Shown here piece after piece: positions 37,263 to 46,873 of a DNA stretch of 64,000 bases (the stretch's first letter is position 1; every line of letters starts with the position of its first letter). The stretch covers positions 124,034-188,033 of the forward strand of contig NZ_VANV01000009.1 of NCBI RefSeq assembly GCF_022496765.1, given 5' to 3'. A program made the position numbers and the translations under genes. The notes beneath the pieces are model-generated. The model was not told the DNA's origin. It did not search any database and worked only from the letters and a program-made list of their open reading frames with translations. The stretch comes from Acidaminobacter sp. JC074. Lineage in GTDB: Bacteria; Bacillota; Clostridia; Peptostreptococcales; Acidaminobacteraceae.

Positions 37263-37267
37263 ATCAG

Positions 37268-37291
37268 CCTCCTGTAAATACAATACAGGAG
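37268..37291 (-). promoter_or_regulatory. Hairpin occluding a ribosome binding site
   Basis: CTCCTGTA pairs with TACAGGAG (8 bp), so the AGGAGG of the ABM-domain gene (37268-37273) lies in the stem. Possibly a translational control or thermosensor-like element. Confidence 0.45.
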
Positions 37292-37330
37292 CAGTTTTTT
37301 TAACGCTAGCAGTTTTCGGCTATCATATTC

Positions 37331-37792
37331 TTATACCAACCCTTTTGCAAAATCTATGGCATTTTCCAAATCTTCTTCATTAGGATGAGATTTGTTCATG
37401 CCACCGAAAAACCTTAAAAAACTATTTGTATTATAACCTTTACATGAAAACTCACCTAAAACCTTACATCCCTTACTTTTTAATATATTTCGCAAGGCAG
37501 TATGATCTTTATAGACTTTGTTTTCACCCTGAACAGCGCTTGTAGAAAAGATGAATACCTTTTTAGATTTGCTCAAACTCAGTGATTTAGCACATTCAAG
37601 TAAAGGCAAGTAATGATGACCACTGTCAATACCCGCACCAAAACCAATAAGGTCATATTCAGTTAAAACAACTGAACTAATTTGTTCAGGAGTGATAATC
37701 TCAGCCTTCAAAATGCTTGCCATCTTTTCAGCTACTTGTCTCGTATTATTATGATGGTAGGAATAAACTATTATCAAACTCTTATTCATCAT
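37331..37792 (-). CDS. Flavodoxin-family protein
   Basis: 153 aa. N-terminal FMN phosphate-binding loop YSYHHNNTRQVAEKM is typical, then DLIGFGAGI and VFIFSTSAV around the isoalloxazine. Electron carrier or flavodoxin-like oxidoreductase. AGGAGG before the ATG-ATG start. Confidence 0.85.
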   Translation of the reverse strand: MMNKSLIIVYSYHHNNTRQVAEKMASILKAEIITPEQISSVVLTEYDLIGFGAGIDSGHHYLPLLECAKSLSLSKSKKVFIFSTSAVQGENKVYKDHTALRNILKSKGCKVLGEFSCKGYNTNSFLRFFGGMNKSHPNEEDLENAIDFAKGLV

Positions 37793-37852
37793 GCATCCTC
37801 CTAAATTAGTTCCCTATACTTATAGATACACATGAAAATGATAAAAGTTTCA

Positions 37853-38272
37853 TTATCTCATTACATTTTCAGCTAAAGGATACAGTTCATGATCTTCTTT
37901 ATCCATTCTTTTACGAACCTTATTAAAGACATCTTTTATTTCTTTTTCAGCATTGTCTAGCTGACTTAAGATCTTAGAAGACGTATTGTACTTGTCTTTA
38001 AAAGCCATAAAGACAGGACTCAGTTCTCCCATTTCATTTTCGTATTGTGTCGCTAGTCGCTTCAATTTGGTGTCTGCATTTTCTTTCATCTTTGGATATA
38101 AGAAACGATCTTCATTGCTTAAATGAATTTTTAGAACGCCTGCTAGTTTGCTGATGTTTTTTGAAATCATACCTGCGTTAGCTTCCACATCTTTTAATAA
38201 TACTTCTGTTTCCTTCATAATTTCATATATGTTGGCATGAGCCTCTTTCATCTGTTCAAACTTTTTCATCAT
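37853..38272 (-). CDS. Hemerythrin HHE-domain protein
   Basis: 139 aa four-helix bundle. Iron-binding residues appear as KEAHANIYE, LKIHLSNEDRFLYPKM and KEDHELYPLAE. Expected to hold a di-iron site and respond to O2, NO or iron. Single gene. Confidence 0.82.
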   Translation of the reverse strand: MMKKFEQMKEAHANIYEIMKETEVLLKDVEANAGMISKNISKLAGVLKIHLSNEDRFLYPKMKENADTKLKRLATQYENEMGELSPVFMAFKDKYNTSSKILSQLDNAEKEIKDVFNKVRKRMDKEDHELYPLAENVMR

Positions 38273-38344
38273 ACACCTCTCGCTTTCTTAATTACTTCCT
38301 AAAGAAAGTGTACCAAAGTTGTAAAAATAAATCTGTAACTTAAA

Positions 38345-39010
38345 TTACAAGTCTAAAATTATCGGTAAGGAAATGCAGCCACTGTCATCTTTAAAAACAC
38401 TGCCTTTATGATGAGCTAAGTAATAGGAGTTTACAGCGCATAAAAGACCATCAATCATATCCTCTGTGTGTTTGTAATCTTTTTTTGTTTGAATGCCATC
38501 AAGTTTCAGCTCAAAGTCAAAAGACTGGCCAAGTGCTTGTAAGAGCTTATTGGCATTTGACTTGATTTCTTCCAAAGACTTTTTAGAAGACAACTTATAT
38601 TTATTTTCAAACAAGTCTGGGAACAAAGACAGGTAGATCCCTGTAGGATATGTTTCTACTATATCTTTTCCAAGCTTTAGTGAAGAGACTTTTTCAAGTA
38701 TCTTTTCACCCCTAATTGTTTGAAAGACCCTTAACATATAAGACCTTGAAGTCGCATAGAGTTTTAAGTATCTTCCATGAATAGGCGTTTTCATTAACAG
38801 ACTGTCTACAGACCTGCCACCTTTTTCGTTCTTAACCACAAGAGGAGCATCTATAGAGACTACTGAGGGTTGATAATCTAATATCAGCCCTACTATCTCA
38901 TCATCTGTAAATACTTTTGATTCCAAGTAAATGCATTTATTATCCTCTAATATACAAATGCCTGTTTCATTTTTTTCTGTCCATGCCAGGTCTATGCCAA
39001 TGTAATACAT
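38345..39010 (-). CDS. DUF429 family protein
   Basis: 221 aa with an RNase H-like opening, MYYIGIDLAWTEKNETG, and SIDAPLVV. Predicted nuclease-like family with no known role. One base downstream of the ABC-F gene. Confidence 0.82.
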   Translation of the reverse strand: MYYIGIDLAWTEKNETGICILEDNKCIYLESKVFTDDEIVGLILDYQPSVVSIDAPLVVKNEKGGRSVDSLLMKTPIHGRYLKLYATSRSYMLRVFQTIRGEKILEKVSSLKLGKDIVETYPTGIYLSLFPDLFENKYKLSSKKSLEEIKSNANKLLQALGQSFDFELKLDGIQTKKDYKHTEDMIDGLLCAVNSYYLAHHKGSVFKDDSGCISLPIILDL

Positions 39011-39011
39011 C

Positions 39012-40865
39012 CTACCTCCACTCTTGATAGAGCAAATCTATTTTCTTGGATAAAAGGGTCTTGTCTTCTTCTAACTTCATAAGCTCAAGATAGTCCTTTT
39101 CCTTAACCATCTTATCTTCAAGCTGACTGTATGCTTCTTCAAGCTCTGTCAGCTCCTTTTCATAATCTTTTTCTTTAAGGGAAGTCTTTTTAACCACCTT
39201 TTTTACCACAGGTTTTATCTCAGCTTTTCTTACAAGTGACTTTCTATAGGCCTTATAATCATCAAAGGATAAAAGCCTGCCATCTTTAAGTGCCAGGCAC
39301 TTTTTTGCGAGTCTGTTGATAAAGTATCTGTCATGAGAGACAAACAATAGGGTACCTTCAAAGTTTTCTAAGGCTTTTTCTAAAGTCTCAATGGTCTCTA
39401 TGTCTAAATGATTGGTCGGCTCATCTAATATTAGCATGTTGACCTTGTTATATAAAAGCATGGCAAGCTTAAGACGAATCCTCTCTCCACCTGATAGACC
39501 TTTAACTTCTGTAAAAACATCTTTACCGTAGAACATATACTTAGACAGATATTCCCTTGCCGGTCCCTCATGAATAACAAAAGTCTCCCTGAACAAGTCC
39601 AAAACTGACAAGTCTTCATTGTGAAAACTAATATGCTGAGGCAAGTAGCCGGCTTTAACATTTGCGCCTAGTCTTATTGTACCACTATCTGGTGATGTAA
39701 GACCCATTAAAAGCTTAATCAGTGTCGATTTACCACTGCCATTTCCACCGACTAGGGCCACATGGTCACCATAGCCAATCAGATGAGAAATATTATCTAA
39801 AATCTTTTTATCATATGATTTAGATAAGTTTTCAATGATAATGGCTTCTTTACCTGAACGGTCTTCAAAAGATAGATCCAATCGCATGTTTCTTTTTTCA
39901 AAAACAGGTTTCTTGATAATTTTCATCTTATCAAGCTTTATTTGAATACTGGCAGCTCTTTGAAAAAATTTATTATTGTCCGATTTCATAGCCCACTGTC
40001 TCAGTTCCTGAATCTGTTTTTTCATAGATTTTATAAGCTTTTGCTGTTCATGATAATCTGCATCTTGAATACGAAGAAGCTCATCCTTTTGATACTTGTA
40101 AGCTGAATAATTGCCTTTATACATCTTGGTGGTTAAGAACTCTATCTCCAATGTTTTATTGGTCACCTGGTCTAAAAAATAGCGGTCATGGGACACAATC
40201 ATCACAATCCCTTTATAAGATTTAATATAGTCTTCTAACCATTCTATAACCTCTACATCCAAATGATTGGTTGGCTCATCTAATAAGAGAATTTCAGGCT
40301 TTAGGGCTAAAGTTTTAGCCAGCTCTACACTTGTTTTTTCACCACCGCTTAGACTTGAAAATTTCTGTTCTAAAAAACTCTCTGTAAACTTCATACCAGT
40401 TACGACTTTAGAGATCTTTGCCTCAATATTGTAACCGTCTAGTGATTCATATTCACTCGAGATCTTAGAGTATCTACTTAAAACAGCATCTAAATCCTCA
40501 GTCCCCGACATCTTAACTTCTAGGTCTCTCATCTCTTTTTCAATCTTATAAACATCCGAAAATGCCATTTCTATGACTTCTTTAACAGTGTGATCACCTT
40601 CATATTCTGGCATTTGGTCTAGATAAGCCACCCTAATGTGTCTAGGTAAAGATATCCAGCCATAGTCATAGCCAGGGCTCCATGAACCTGGAAAGAGTTT
40701 TAACTTTTCAATACCGGCGATTAACTTTAAAATAGTGGATTTACCTGATCCGTTTTCGCCAATCAGTCCGACTACATCACCTTCATAAACATGAAAATTA
40801 ACATCTTTTAAAATGAGGTTTGTCCCCATATGTTTCATAATTTGATTTAACGATAATTCTAACAT
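39012..40865 (-). CDS. ABC-F family ribosome-associated ATPase
   Basis: About 617 aa with no membrane segment. Two ATP-binding cassettes: Walker A GENGSGKST and GGNGSGKST; signatures LSGGEKTS and LSGGERIR; both Walker B motifs LLLDEPTNHLD and LILDEPTNHLD. An intervening linker with many basic residues (about 250-310) and a C-terminal coiled coil. ABC-F proteins free or protect stalled ribosomes, and many give antibiotic resistance. Start set at 40865; the upstream frame overlaps a leader terminator. Confidence 0.9.
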   Translation of the reverse strand: MLELSLNQIMKHMGTNLILKDVNFHVYEGDVVGLIGENGSGKSTILKLIAGIEKLKLFPGSWSPGYDYGWISLPRHIRVAYLDQMPEYEGDHTVKEVIEMAFSDVYKIEKEMRDLEVKMSGTEDLDAVLSRYSKISSEYESLDGYNIEAKISKVVTGMKFTESFLEQKFSSLSGGEKTSVELAKTLALKPEILLLDEPTNHLDVEVIEWLEDYIKSYKGIVMIVSHDRYFLDQVTNKTLEIEFLTTKMYKGNYSAYKYQKDELLRIQDADYHEQQKLIKSMKKQIQELRQWAMKSDNNKFFQRAASIQIKLDKMKIIKKPVFEKRNMRLDLSFEDRSGKEAIIIENLSKSYDKKILDNISHLIGYGDHVALVGGNGSGKSTLIKLLMGLTSPDSGTIRLGANVKAGYLPQHISFHNEDLSVLDLFRETFVIHEGPAREYLSKYMFYGKDVFTEVKGLSGGERIRLKLAMLLYNKVNMLILDEPTNHLDIETIETLEKALENFEGTLLFVSHDRYFINRLAKKCLALKDGRLLSFDDYKAYRKSLVRKAEIKPVVKKVVKKTSLKEKDYEKELTELEEAYSQLEDKMVKEKDYLELMKLEEDKTLLSKKIDLLYQEWR

Positions 40866-40889
40866 TTGTGCCTTCTTTCTATCATCTGT

Positions 40890-41056
40890 GTAGACAGAAG
40901 AAGCTAAATAATATAAAAAGCTGTGAATTTCTCCACAGCAAAAAAACATGTTTATCACACTTCTCGCTGTCTACTTAAAACTGTACGACAAAAAGACCCT
41001 TAGAGCCCTCGTACTTTTTAAGTTGTAATCTATGATTACTTGCGATCTGGTGTCAT
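40890..41056 (-). promoter_or_regulatory. ABC-F attenuator leader
   Basis: The leader between promoter and ABC-F gene holds, in order, a short ORF, the hairpin GTACGA/TCGTAC (41009-41014 with 40983-40988), and a terminator hairpin GCTGTG/CACAGC (40920-40939) with a U tract. A long-range stem GTAGACAG/CTGTCTAC (40967-40974 with 40890-40897) encloses the terminator hairpin. This layout is characteristic of ribosome-mediated attenuation of ABC-F resistance genes. Confidence 0.65.
41036..41056 (-). CDS. Six-codon leader ORF (MTPDRK)
   Basis: ATG, five codons and TAA, with AAGGAG 11 bases upstream. Location before the attenuator and extreme shortness suggest a stalling leader peptide rather than a protein. 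Confidence 0.5.
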   Translation of the reverse strand: MTPDRK

Positions 41057-41108
41057 AAATTTATATTCTCCTTATATATTTTCTCATTTTAAGTATAACA
41101 AGATCATA

Positions 41109-41147
41109 CAAAAAAAATAGGTAGACTTTATTTTAAAAGACTACCTA
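41109..41147 (-). terminator. cotH-like operon terminator
   Basis: TAGGTAG / CTACCTA stem followed by a U run on the minus strand, at the end of the CotH-like gene. Confidence 0.85.
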
Positions 41148-42866
41148 CCTTCTGTGCTTCATTAAAACAAAAGACATGGCAACAAGAATAATAGAAAACA
41201 AACCTGCTAAAATAATCGAATCTCTTTGTAAGCTATCAGCTACCTCCATATCAGCTTCTAAAGTTTTTTGTCCCTGCATCTCTCTATCAGGAACCTGCAT
41301 TTCTCCACCAGGACCTTGCAACTCTTGACCAGGGCCCTCAACATTTCTTGTTTGTTGATCTCCCATCATAGGATCTTGTCCACCTATCAGTTGAGCTCTT
41401 TGATCTTGTGTCAGCTGATCCATCAGTGATTTCATGGTTTCTCTTGGTACTTGTTCGCCTGCTTCAATGAGTTTTAAGATATCAGAATCAATCTTGTCTC
41501 TTCCAATAATCTCAACTAGAAGGGTCATATCAGGTGCTTGATTCATAGGACCATCTTTTTGGCCACCTTGTACTTGACCATCACCTGGTTTTCTCATGCC
41601 GCCCGATCCGCCGTTGCCTTGTCCATTGTTACTAGATTCTATCTGTCCGCTCAACTGCATGGCCACATTTTCATTTCTTGCTTTCATAAAATCAATGATG
41701 CTGTCACTTCCAAAAATAGCTTGATCAAACTCTTCATATGAGTAAAAAGAAGTTGGGTCAAGTGACACATAAGATTTGATCATAGTGTAGACCTCTAGTA
41801 CTCTTTGTTCAAAAATGTCATCATTTAAATAATCATTCATGAGCATACTTAGATAATCATGGTATTTTGAAAGATTCTCATCATCAGATAAAACCGTTTC
41901 AACCAAAGGATACTGACTCATATCCCCGATAACGGGTTCATCAATGTAGACCTTAATGGCCTCTTCATCTGTTAAGCCTGACATTGGAAAACCGTTAAAG
42001 GTCATATTTAAATCCCATGAAATCCATTCAAAGGCACCATCGTTATAATAAAGATAATAATTATGAAACATGCCGCCTTGATAAGCATCAAAGTGAATCA
42101 TCATTGAGCTTACAGCTAAATACTTTAAGAAGCTGTCTGTATTCATAATCTCTGATACATCGCCTGCTTCGATGGCCTCAACTAGAGTTTCAAAATGACT
42201 CAAATCATCCGAGCCAAACTCATCTACAATACCAGAGTAATCATCTGATACACTCAAGTCGGCACCACCACCCATTTCTGGCTTGTAAAGCTCTCCATTG
42301 GCATTGCCATAGTGATTGATAACAAAGGCTTCGTCTACTTCTTCTACAGCAAGATACAAGCCCTGGAGTTCACCATTGATGGTCAAGTTAACATAAGTTG
42401 TTCTTGCAACATCAGCACCTATGGAATCAAGGGCTTCATAAGACAAGTACTCAGCCATCATGGAAGGATCAGAAAACAGATTATTCAAGTTGAGTTTCTC
42501 TAGACCAAGAAAGGATTGTTCATCAATGTACTCATCAAAATCAAGTTTGAAACTATAACGGTCGCTGACACTATTTGCAACCGACTTTAAACTGGAATTG
42601 CCTTTAGCCCTTATACCAACACTTTCTATACTGACACCGTTATAAGTGATGTCTGCCATATAAACAGTTTCATTCATGGCATTAAGGTTTAAATCATCCA
42701 AATCCTCTGGAGCCATTCTTATGTTTACTTCCACAACTTGATCATGAGGAAATATAAGGGTATCTGCATTGTAGTCACTTTGAGTATTTGCACCAACTAG
42801 GGATTGAATAGCAAGTAAAACAACCAAAGTCAAAACAATAAGTGCTGTGCTCTTCATCCACCTCAT
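41145..42866 (-). CDS. CotH-kinase-family exported protein
   Basis: 573 aa with N-terminal membrane/signal segment (about 5-26), a CotH protein-kinase-like domain (about 45-400, with GIRAKGNSSL, SFKLDFDEYI and WISWDLNMTF), a Gly/Pro/Gln-rich linker, and a C-terminal membrane helix. Such secretory kinases phosphorylate surface proteins. Lies with DUF4956 and VTC genes, a common arrangement whose role is poorly known. Confidence 0.85.
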   Translation of the reverse strand: MRWMKSTALIVLTLVVLLAIQSLVGANTQSDYNADTLIFPHDQVVEVNIRMAPEDLDDLNLNAMNETVYMADITYNGVSIESVGIRAKGNSSLKSVANSVSDRYSFKLDFDEYIDEQSFLGLEKLNLNNLFSDPSMMAEYLSYEALDSIGADVARTTYVNLTINGELQGLYLAVEEVDEAFVINHYGNANGELYKPEMGGGADLSVSDDYSGIVDEFGSDDLSHFETLVEAIEAGDVSEIMNTDSFLKYLAVSSMMIHFDAYQGGMFHNYYLYYNDGAFEWISWDLNMTFNGFPMSGLTDEEAIKVYIDEPVIGDMSQYPLVETVLSDDENLSKYHDYLSMLMNDYLNDDIFEQRVLEVYTMIKSYVSLDPTSFYSYEEFDQAIFGSDSIIDFMKARNENVAMQLSGQIESSNNGQGNGGSGGMRKPGDGQVQGGQKDGPMNQAPDMTLLVEIIGRDKIDSDILKLIEAGEQVPRETMKSLMDQLTQDQRAQLIGGQDPMMGDQQTRNVEGPGQELQGPGGEMQVPDREMQGQKTLEADMEVADSLQRDSIILAGLFSIILVAMSFVLMKHRR

Positions 42867-42875
42867 AGGAACCTC

Positions 42876-43544
42876 CTAAACTGAGTACTCATGACTGCTG
42901 ATAAGTGATGCTTGTAAAATACCATTGATCTCAAGTAACTTGTTGATTAGACCCATTTGATCTTCCTTGACCCTTAACTCAATCATCAACTCAACAATAT
43001 CAGAACGGACTGTTTTTGTCTTAACCTGGTATTTACCCACACTTGACTTTATTTTGTCTAATGCCAATTTTTCTACATCGTGATTTTCTGCTGATAAAAC
43101 AAGCAAATAAGGTTTTGCTGTCACAACATTCATATTCAACAAGATGATCATGGCACCGATTACTATGGAACCTATAATGGCCAGTAGATAGAATCCTGCA
43201 CCTATTACAATACCTACAGCTATTGACCAAAACATAAAGACAATGTCCATAGGATCTTTTATGGCAGCTCTGAATCTTACAATTGATAGGGCACCAACCA
43301 TACCAAGAGATAAAACGACATTTGCTGTTACTGCTAAAATAACCAAAGATGTTACCATGGTCATCATAACCAGTGACACAGAAAAACTTTTGGTATAGAC
43401 CACACTTTGATAGCTGTTTTTATAAACCTGATAAATAAATAAGCCTACCACAAAGGATAAAATTAAAGTTATACTTATATCAACCACCGATAAAGATGAA
43501 ACACCTTCTAAAAAACCTGCATTAAAAATATCTTGAAATGACAT
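42876..43544 (-). CDS. DUF4956 membrane protein
   Basis: 222 aa with four or more membrane helices in residues 20-145 and a cytosolic C-terminal ACT-like regulatory stretch. Recognised by the VRFRAAIKDPMDIVFMFWSIAVG signature. Neighbour of the VTC-domain protein and CotH protein; probably works with them at the membrane. Confidence 0.85.
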   Translation of the reverse strand: MSFQDIFNAGFLEGVSSLSVVDISITLILSFVVGLFIYQVYKNSYQSVVYTKSFSVSLVMMTMVTSLVILAVTANVVLSLGMVGALSIVRFRAAIKDPMDIVFMFWSIAVGIVIGAGFYLLAIIGSIVIGAMIILLNMNVVTAKPYLLVLSAENHDVEKLALDKIKSSVGKYQVKTKTVRSDIVELMIELRVKEDQMGLINKLLEINGILQASLISSHEYSV

Positions 43545-43553
43545 AATAGCCTC

Positions 43554-44177
43554 CTATACAATTGCTAATCTCGAAAAAACATATTTGGATGATGAAGTCT
43601 GCATATGCCTATTCGATTCTAATAACCTACAAATAAAATCTGGTAACACACCATTAAACTTAACTTCCATAATGACATGATTATCCTTTAATAAAGGGCT
43701 GTACTTGTCCTCTGAATCAAAGAGGTCTGGTCCATGTTTGACCCCTCTTACATTCATATCAAAGGTAATACGCAAATTACCGAGGGGATGAACGTAAGCA
43801 AGTCTTTCATACCTCACCAAGGATACTGGCTTAATGACACCATATTTAATAAGAAACTCAAATTCTCGATTCAGTTCATAATTTTCTTCAACCCAAACAC
43901 TCTTCTTATGCGTCATTTGCTCGGTTTTCGATTTTTTCTCAAGCTTTATTCTAGAGTAATCAGAGTTGTAATAACGCAGTCTATACTTATACCTTGACGC
44001 ATAACCTTCTACTTTTTCCTTTAAAGCAGTATCATAGTGATCATCATAATACAAACTGGTTATTGTATAAGCCTTGTCCTGGCTGTATGGATCTCTTTTA
44101 AGAACACCATCTAAACGATGTTTGTATATTATAAAATCGTGATAATCAATCACATACTTAATTTCATGTCTGTACAT
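43554..44177 (-). CDS. VTC-domain (polyphosphate polymerase-like) protein
   Basis: 207 aa tunnel-fold domain: MYRHEIKYVIDY, then ITSLYYDD, RYKYRLRYYN, KLEKKSKTEQMTHKK and YERLAYVHP. The Arg/Lys set for triphosphate binding is present. In yeast, VTC4 makes polyphosphate; a similar or kinase-regulating role is inferred here. First gene of the operon with DUF4956 and CotH. Confidence 0.85.
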   Translation of the reverse strand: MYRHEIKYVIDYHDFIIYKHRLDGVLKRDPYSQDKAYTITSLYYDDHYDTALKEKVEGYASRYKYRLRYYNSDYSRIKLEKKSKTEQMTHKKSVWVEENYELNREFEFLIKYGVIKPVSLVRYERLAYVHPLGNLRITFDMNVRGVKHGPDLFDSEDKYSPLLKDNHVIMEVKFNGVLPDFICRLLESNRHMQTSSSKYVFSRLAIV

Positions 44178-44248
44178 CTATGCCTCCCTTCTTTGTAAGT
44201 CAAGTCTAACAAGTCTCTATCACATCACGTTGACACATTAAGAAAAGT

Positions 44249-44270
44249 TTGTGACATACTTGTGACACAT
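44249..44270 (+). promoter_or_regulatory. Tandem OmpR/PhoB-type direct repeats
   Basis: TTGTGACATAC and TTGTGACACAT lie in direct succession with 11-bp spacing, the register used by OmpR-family regulators. Located between the VTC gene and the divergent response regulator; TACAAT lies about 7 bases downstream. Confidence 0.55.
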
Positions 44271-44301
44271 TTAGGGTACAATAAAGTCAGGAGAGTGATT
44301 T

Positions 44302-44970
44302 ATGAAAAGAAAAATACTTGTTGCAGACGATGAACCTCGTATGCTTATGTTAATAAAAGATTTTTTATCTACTGAATATGAAGTCATCCTTGCCTCAGAT
44401 GGTAAAGAAGCCTTTGATCTATTAAATAAAGAAGCCATCGATATGGCTATACTGGATATAATGATGCCTGGTTATACAGGCCTTGATTTAATTCCTATCA
44501 TTAAAGAAAAAAGTCAAATACCCATCATCCTTTTAACAGCTAAGACAACAGAACTCGATGAGTTGACTGGCTTTATATCTGGGGCGGATGAGTACATCAA
44601 AAAGCCCTTTAGTCCCTCTATACTTAGAGCAAGGGTAACAGCTTTAATGAAAAGAACCTATCATGATGACAAGCCAGAGATATATGGTCATATTCAAATC
44701 AAAAGAGATCAGGCTCTTATCTATCTCGATGAAGATAAACTGGACTTATCCTCTACAGAATATAAGTTACTGCTTCATTTCATAGACAACAAGGGCCTTG
44801 TCTTTTCAAGAAATGCCCTCTTAGATGCCGTCTGGGGACAAGACTACATTGGTACAGATAGGACGGTGGATACGACCATTAACAGACTGAGAATCAAACT
44901 CAAAAAGGCCTCTTATTATATTGAAACCATAAGAGGACTGGGCTATAGATTTGAGGTGCATCATGACTAG
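44302..44970 (+). CDS. OmpR-family response regulator
   Basis: 222 aa. Receiver domain with DDEPR and phospho-Asp in AILDIMMP (about residue 52) and Lys in YIKKPFSP, then a winged helix with GTDRTVDTTINRLRIKLK. Precedes and overlaps by 8 bases its sensor kinase gene. Divergent from the VTC/DUF4956/CotH operon, which it may control. Confidence 0.92.
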   Translation: MKRKILVADDEPRMLMLIKDFLSTEYEVILASDGKEAFDLLNKEAIDMAILDIMMPGYTGLDLIPIIKEKSQIPIILLTAKTTELDELTGFISGADEYIKKPFSPSILRARVTALMKRTYHDDKPEIYGHIQIKRDQALIYLDEDKLDLSSTEYKLLLHFIDNKGLVFSRNALLDAVWGQDYIGTDRTVDTTINRLRIKLKKASYYIETIRGLGYRFEVHHD

Positions 44971-46423
44971 TATCAGAAGAAAACTTTTTATGCAGATTGG
45001 ATCTTTAACCATCTTGTTAATCGGACTTCTTATAATTTCAAACACCATATTCTTAGAGCCCTTTTATAAGTCTAGCAAGCAAGATACTTTAATAGAAATA
45101 TACAATCAAATCAACGATATGGATGAAAGCGAGTACAATGAATCCCTTTATGGTCTCAATGTTATTGAAGCCAAGACACGCTTTGAAATCATCATTGGTA
45201 ACTCTGATAAAGAAATCATTTACTCTACTAATCCAAGAATAGACCAGTATCATAAGTTCAAAACCAGTCCGCCTGATCCGAGAGGACCAAAACTGCTTAT
45301 TGAGTCTGAAGAAGTCATCAACGACAAACAAACAATTTATGTCACTTCAGATATAAACAATGGCATGCGAGCTTTTGTTTTAGAAGGTATGCTTGATAAT
45401 GGTTATTCAATTACCCTCTATTTCCCATTAGCTGCTATAGAAGCCAATATTGATATCATCAACTCTTTTCTCTTAATCATAGGCACACTTATATTTCTCT
45501 TAGCGCTTGGTCTAGCCTATATGATATCTAAGTCATTTACCCAGCCCATTGTTGAGATGAATGAGGTCACCAAACAAATGAAAAACTTTGAGTTTGATAA
45601 AACATGTCAAATAAATAGTAACGATGAAATTGGTCAACTCTCCTTATCCATCAATGAGTTGTCTTTTGAACTCTCAAATGCACTTGAAAGCTTGAACCAG
45701 AAGAACATCGACTTAGAAAAGGAAGCCAAAGAAAAACAGATACTAGCAGATAAAAGAACCGAACTTTTAAAGAATGTTTCTCATGAACTTAAAACACCTC
45801 TAGCACTTATTCAAGGCTACGCTGAAGGCTTAAACATCATGATTCATGAAAAACCAGAGAACATAGAAAACTATACCTCTATTATTTTAGATGAATCTCA
45901 TAAGATGAATGAGCTTATTGAAAGAATCTTAGATATTGAACAAATTGAAAATGGTCATTTAATTGTCAATCATCACAAGTTCGATATAAAGGAACTGATA
46001 GAAGCACAAAGGCAGTCACTTAAAACCCTTATTGATGAAAAGCATGTCCTTTATACATCAAGCCTAGCGTCTTATGAGCTAGAAGGCGATCAGGTATTAA
46101 TTGAACGTGTTGTCAGCAACCTACTAACCAATGCCATTTATCATTCAAAGGCTCCTAAAGAGGTTCATGCAAAGACAGAAGACATAGGCACTTTTATCAA
46201 GATATTCATTTCAAATACATCTGAAGTATTCAGCCAAGAGGAACTTGAATCTTTATGGGATAGCTTCTACAAAAGAGATAAAGCAAGAACCAGACACCAA
46301 GGCGGTCATGGTTTAGGTCTTTCAATTGTTAAAGCAATTTTAGATGCACATAAATCCAAGTATGGTATTGATCAAGATAATGGAACCATTGTATTTTGGT
46401 TTACACTAAAAAAAGCAAACTAA
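44963..46423 (+). CDS. Sensor histidine kinase
   Basis: 486 aa. Membrane helices near 12-32 and 165-190 enclose an extracellular sensor. Then HAMP, a coiled linker, the phosphoacceptor LKNVSHELKTPLAL (about 275-288), and ATP-binding domain ending HGLGLSIVKA. ATG at 44963 is favoured by GAGGTG; it overlaps the regulator stop. Signal unknown. Confidence 0.92.
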   Translation: MTSIRRKLFMQIGSLTILLIGLLIISNTIFLEPFYKSSKQDTLIEIYNQINDMDESEYNESLYGLNVIEAKTRFEIIIGNSDKEIIYSTNPRIDQYHKFKTSPPDPRGPKLLIESEEVINDKQTIYVTSDINNGMRAFVLEGMLDNGYSITLYFPLAAIEANIDIINSFLLIIGTLIFLLALGLAYMISKSFTQPIVEMNEVTKQMKNFEFDKTCQINSNDEIGQLSLSINELSFELSNALESLNQKNIDLEKEAKEKQILADKRTELLKNVSHELKTPLALIQGYAEGLNIMIHEKPENIENYTSIILDESHKMNELIERILDIEQIENGHLIVNHHKFDIKELIEAQRQSLKTLIDEKHVLYTSSLASYELEGDQVLIERVVSNLLTNAIYHSKAPKEVHAKTEDIGTFIKIFISNTSEVFSQEELESLWDSFYKRDKARTRHQGGHGLGLSIVKAILDAHKSKYGIDQDNGTIVFWFTLKKAN

Positions 46424-46435
46424 GTTTGCTTTTTT
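46408..46435 (+). terminator. Terminator after the sensor kinase
   Basis: AAGCAAAC-TAA-GTTTGCTT stem with a U run, spanning the kinase stop codon. Works for both strands. Confidence 0.85.
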
Positions 46436-46775
46436 AATACCTATATTCACTTAAGGCTTTATTCACCTCTTCTACAAAACTTGCACCAGCCCCCCAATCA
46501 AACTTAAAGATGGCACCTTGTCCACCACCAGATCCTACAGCATGTACACAGGTTACATCAGACAAATTCTCAATGGTGACCGTCAGTGACGCTCTACTGG
46601 AGTTTCTCATATAGTACTTTTCAAATACAAGTACAATGACCATATGCTCACTTGAGTTTTGTTCATAGCGATCAATCAACTCCGTACTCACACTTTTGCT
46701 GACAATGTATGATTCAAGCTCATTGGCTGCTTGGTCTGGAGAAAGCTTGACTCTAAAATTTAATCTATCCATCAT
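46434..46775 (-). CDS. Uncharacterised small protein
   Basis: 113 aa with a beta-rich sequence and a Gly-rich GSGGGQGAIFKFDWGAGASF near the C-terminus, perhaps DUF6054. No signal peptide or catalytic motif. GAGG before the start. Assigned as a real gene from its RBS, length and isolation. Confidence 0.6.
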   Translation of the reverse strand: MMDRLNFRVKLSPDQAANELESYIVSKSVSTELIDRYEQNSSEHMVIVLVFEKYYMRNSSRASLTVTIENLSDVTCVHAVGSGGGQGAIFKFDWGAGASFVEEVNKALSEYRY

Positions 46776-46873
46776 GACCTCCCTATCCTCACTATATCAG
46801 ATACTGATTCTAAGTATTATGGACAAAGTAAGAAGTTAAGAAAATCCTTATTTCTTTAAGCAAACCATAAGAT

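Noticed and set aside
40866-40958. 31-residue N-terminal extension of the ABC-F protein
   Set aside because: It spans the leader terminator hairpin and matches no ABC-F N-terminus.
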